A stretch of DNA of 50,599 nt, from positions 1 to 50,599 of the IMG/VR virus record IMGVR_UViG_3300010885_055821; one strand, written 5' to 3'. The translations under genes were made by a program, and so were the position numbers. Under the pieces are notes generated by a model, which worked only from the letters and a program-made list of their open reading frames with translations, was not told where the DNA came from and ran no database searches. Each line of letters begins with the position of its first letter. The first letter of the stretch is position 1. Shown in pieces: positions 49,071-50,599 of this stretch. The stretch is from a virus.

Positions 49071-49678
49071 TGAAAAATCCTATACTTGTTAAAGCTAGCG
49101 ATGAACTAGTTTTAATACTTGACTATTGTTGGATGCCTTTATGTATTACTTCTGTAAAAGAAGGTATCAAAAAACTTTATCGTTTTGGTTCAAAAACTTA
49201 CAAGCAACCAAAAGTTAGAGCTATAAATCAACATGGGGAACCAGTGTGTTGGGAAGATTGGATAGATTCATCACATTCTAATTTTTATGAGAATCAACCT
49301 TTCATAAAAACATCAAATCAACTCATACCTGTACCGACCATATTACTTACCACATCACATTTCTACTATCAAACTAAAAGAATGCCTAAATTATCCTTTC
49401 TTTATAAGAAGTATAAAGGTATTTGTCAAATTTGTGGTGCTAATAAACCGCAGAATATAATGTCACTTGAACATGTTTATCCAAAATCATTTGGAGGTAC
49501 TTTAGATTGGTATAATATTACGTTAACTTGTCAACCTTGTAATAGCAAAAAAGGACAAATGTACCCTTATGCTAATTATAAAGGTGAAGAACTTAGCGGT
49601 ACCTCGTATCATCAAATAGAACGTATACATTATAAGATTACACGTAGAAAAGAATGGGTAGATTATATTTTTAAATAA
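49070..49678 (+). CDS. HNH endonuclease
   Basis: 202 aa. The core is CQICG (about residues 119-123), SLEHVYPKSFGGTLDWYN (His in the LEH position) and LTCQPCNSKKG, an HNH site with two zinc-binding C-x-x-C pairs. The N-terminal part (LVLILDYCWMPLCITSVKEGIKKLY) is the pattern found in a common phage and bacterial HNH family of this length. Start overlaps the GNAT stop (TAATG). Stand-alone placement in an operon and no disruption of a neighbour speak against recent homing. Confidence 0.88.
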   Translation: MKNPILVKASDELVLILDYCWMPLCITSVKEGIKKLYRFGSKTYKQPKVRAINQHGEPVCWEDWIDSSHSNFYENQPFIKTSNQLIPVPTILLTTSHFYYQTKRMPKLSFLYKKYKGICQICGANKPQNIMSLEHVYPKSFGGTLDWYNITLTCQPCNSKKGQMYPYANYKGEELSGTSYHQIERIHYKITRRKEWVDYIFK

Positions 49679-49681
49679 ATA
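49674..49681 (+). promoter_or_regulatory. Late-type element AATAAATA, 5 nt before ATG
   Basis: Overlaps the HNH stop codon; spacer TTTAT, then the ATG at 49687. Confidence 0.6.
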
Positions 49682-49686
49682 TTTAT

Positions 49687-49878
49687 ATGTTCGATGAATT
49701 AACAAGAGATGAATCATTAGCAGGTATAAGAACAAGAGTTGAGGAAAGCAATAAATTACCTCACGATGTAAATCTTACACATAGTGAAAAAAAACAAAAA
49801 CTGAATGATATACATAATGAAATCAGAGAACTCTGGTATCACATTTATGATTTAGAAGGAAAACCCTATAAAAGGTAA
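49687..49878 (+). CDS. Small hypothetical protein
   Basis: 63 aa, not recognised. Charged and helical (SEKKQKLNDIHNEIRELWYHIYDLEG), probably a short coiled coil. It has a late-type element exactly 5 nt before the ATG. Confidence 0.6.
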   Translation: MFDELTRDESLAGIRTRVEESNKLPHDVNLTHSEKKQKLNDIHNEIRELWYHIYDLEGKPYKR

Positions 49879-49884
49879 AAATAA

Positions 49885-49913
49885 TTCTTGAGGTCCTTTG
49901 AAGAGTGTATAAT
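49885..49913 (+). promoter_or_regulatory. Sigma70-like promoter, TTCTTG-N17-TATAAT
   Basis: A perfect -10 box with a fair -35 box. It precedes the two small genes and the tRNA genes, and may drive all of them. The ATG 6 nt after the -10 box (49920) is followed directly by TGA and is not used; the GTG at 49922 is. Confidence 0.6.
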
Positions 49914-49921
49914 ATATTCAT

Positions 49922-50101
49922 GTGAACAAAAAGTATACTAAAGAAGAAGCGCAAGCAAAGATCTACGAGCTTACTGAAGATTTAATTCGTATTCGTGAAG
50001 ATAAGAAGGATATGAATGCGGGGTTTCGTGAGAAAATTAAAGGTATTGAAGAGGAAATTGAAGGTATCATTGATGAAGCAAACGATCAACAAAACCCATA
50101 A
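49922..50101 (+). CDS. Small helical hypothetical protein
   Basis: 59 aa from a GTG start: begins V/M-NKKYTKEEAQAKIYELTED, highly charged and helical to the end (GIEEEIEGIIDEANDQQNP). Codon content and the strong promoter just upstream support it. Unknown function. Confidence 0.6.
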   Translation: MNKKYTKEEAQAKIYELTEDLIRIREDKKDMNAGFREKIKGIEEEIEGIIDEANDQQNP

Positions 50102-50104
50102 AAT

Positions 50105-50284
50105 ATGAAGTACCAAGTCGTTCTTGAAATATTCACCGATGATAAAGTTGATATAACTAAACGACAAACAAAGAAAAAAATAGAGACAGAATTGTTAGGT
50201 AGATATGCAACAGGCACCTTGTTTAAAACTATAGAAGGTATAAATAAGGTTAATGTTGAAGTGAAGGCAACAGGGGTTCTTTAA
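50105..50284 (+). CDS. Small hypothetical protein
   Basis: 59 aa: starts MKYQVVLEIFTDDK, then a basic helix (KRQTKKKIETELLGRY), and ends with the strand INKVNVEVKATGVL. A beta-alpha-beta plan is likely. It begins 3 nt after the previous stop and ends 8 nt before tRNA-Gln. Not recognised. Confidence 0.58.
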   Translation: MKYQVVLEIFTDDKVDITKRQTKKKIETELLGRYATGTLFKTIEGINKVNVEVKATGVL

Positions 50285-50292
50285 AATTACGT

Positions 50293-50366
50293 TGGGGTGT
50301 TGCATAATGGTAGTGCACGGGACTTTGACTCCTGTAGTGGAGGTTCGATTCCTCCCACCCCAACCA
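50293..50366 (+). tRNA. tRNA-Gln (anticodon TTG), CCA encoded
   Basis: Acceptor stem TGGGGTG/CACCCCA with U1-A72 as in glutamine tRNAs; D stem GCAT/GTGC; anticodon stem CGGGA/TCCTG with loop CTTTGAC (TTG at 50325-50327, reads CAA); T stem GGAGG/CCTCC with TTCGATT loop; discriminator A, then encoded CCA. CAA is the expected favoured Gln codon in this AT-rich phage. Confidence 0.95.
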
Positions 50367-50376
50367 ATAATAACAC

Positions 50377-50453
50377 CGGAGTGTAGCTCAACTTGGTAGA
50401 GCACTTGCTTTGGGAGCAAGTTGTTGCAGGTTCAAATCCTGTCACTCCGACCA
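50377..50453 (+). tRNA. tRNA-Pro (anticodon TGG), CCA encoded
   Basis: Acceptor CGGAGTG/CACTCCG; D stem GCTC/GAGC; anticodon stem CTTGC/GCAAG with loop TTTGGGA (TGG at 50411-50413, reads CCA and probably other CCN); T stem GCAGG/CCTGT with TTCAAAT loop; discriminator A and encoded CCA. Confidence 0.95.
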
Positions 50454-50481
50454 TTTTCGTTCTTTAAAAATTTGATCATTG

Positions 50482-50595
50482 GTGTATAGAATTATAGCAC
50501 GCTACAAGACAGTAGGGGAGACTGAAATTGAACGAGAAGACATTTGGAAAAAAAGTACATATATGTTCGAAAGTAAATGTATTGATTTTCCATAA
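50482..50595 (+). CDS. Possible small protein after the tRNA genes
   Basis: 37 codons from GTG to TAA: YRIIARYKTVGETEIERED then a basic-aromatic end. Charge and amino-acid content look protein-like, but the frame is short, the start is GTG or TTG, and no ribosome site is seen. Weak call. Confidence 0.35.
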   Translation: MYRIIARYKTVGETEIEREDIWKKSTYMFESKCIDFP

Positions 50596-50599
50596 TATA

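Noticed and set aside
49920-49925. ATG exactly 6 nt after a perfect TATAAT
   Set aside because: It is followed immediately by TGA; the overlapping GTG opens the real frame.
1-50599. CRISPR arrays, insertion sequences, integrase or attachment sites
   Set aside because: No regularly spaced direct repeats, transposase or integrase gene, or flanking duplications were seen; the content is that of a lytic T4-like phage.

Overview
The window is part of the genome of a T4-like contractile-tailed phage (myovirus). It is AT-rich (roughly 30% GC by eye) and densely packed: no gap without a gene reaches 300 bases, and the largest is about 90 bases, upstream of the gp32 gene. The T4 core set is plain: UvsX, UvsY, UvsW, gp41, gp43, gp45, gp46, gp47, gp61, RNase H, gp32, the late sigma factor gp55, large terminase gp17, sheath gp18, tube gp19, a gp14-like neck protein, a T4-type baseplate protein and a class I ribonucleotide reductase. 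The gene style resembles marine T4-like phages. The host cannot be named from sequence; both tRNA genes encode their CCA ends and many promoters look sigma70-like, which suggests a bacterium with AT-rich DNA.

Layout. 1-3.3 kb: the end of one gene, then a leftward block with a sulfotransferase, a GIY-YIG nuclease and small unknown genes. 3.4-5.8 kb: uvsY-uvsW-gene 55. 5.8-7.9 kb: a lipoprotein facing a glycosyltransferase-like gene. 7.9-12.7 kb: gp47, a glycosyltransferase, gp46, a second glycosyltransferase. 12.7-16.8 kb: DNA polymerase, a small gene, UvsX. 16.8-20.6 kb: carbamoyltransferase, QueC-like enzyme, class II glutamine amidotransferase. 20.6-26.4 kb: helicase gp41, a DHH phosphoesterase, gp32, clamp gp45. 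26.4-29.1 kb: dTDP-sugar genes (RmlD-like, RmlA, RmlB). 29.1-31.5 kb: RNase H and primase gp61. 31.5-33.8 kb: small unknown genes. 33.8-36.5 kb: leftward neck and acidic virion-type genes. 36.5-43.8 kb: terminase, two tail tube paralogues around the sheath, and tube- and baseplate-type proteins. 44.7-48.5 kb: nrdA/nrdB. The window ends with a GNAT, an HNH nuclease, small genes and tRNA-Gln and tRNA-Pro.

How it works together. Replication and recombination genes are interleaved with sugar and group-transfer genes (sulfotransferase, three glycosyltransferase-like proteins, dTDP-sugar enzymes, carbamoyltransferase, QueC-like and amidotransferase). This suggests the phage decorates its DNA, its virion or the host surface; which one cannot be decided here.

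The most unusual signal is regulatory. T4-type late promoters (TATAAATA and relatives) lie exactly 5 nt upstream of about ten start codons, and sigma70-like promoters with a 16-nt spacer lie 6 nt upstream of several others. In both classes the start codon falls at the predicted transcription start, so many mRNAs should be leaderless. Clear Shine-Dalgarno sequences appear only at a couple of genes inside operons.
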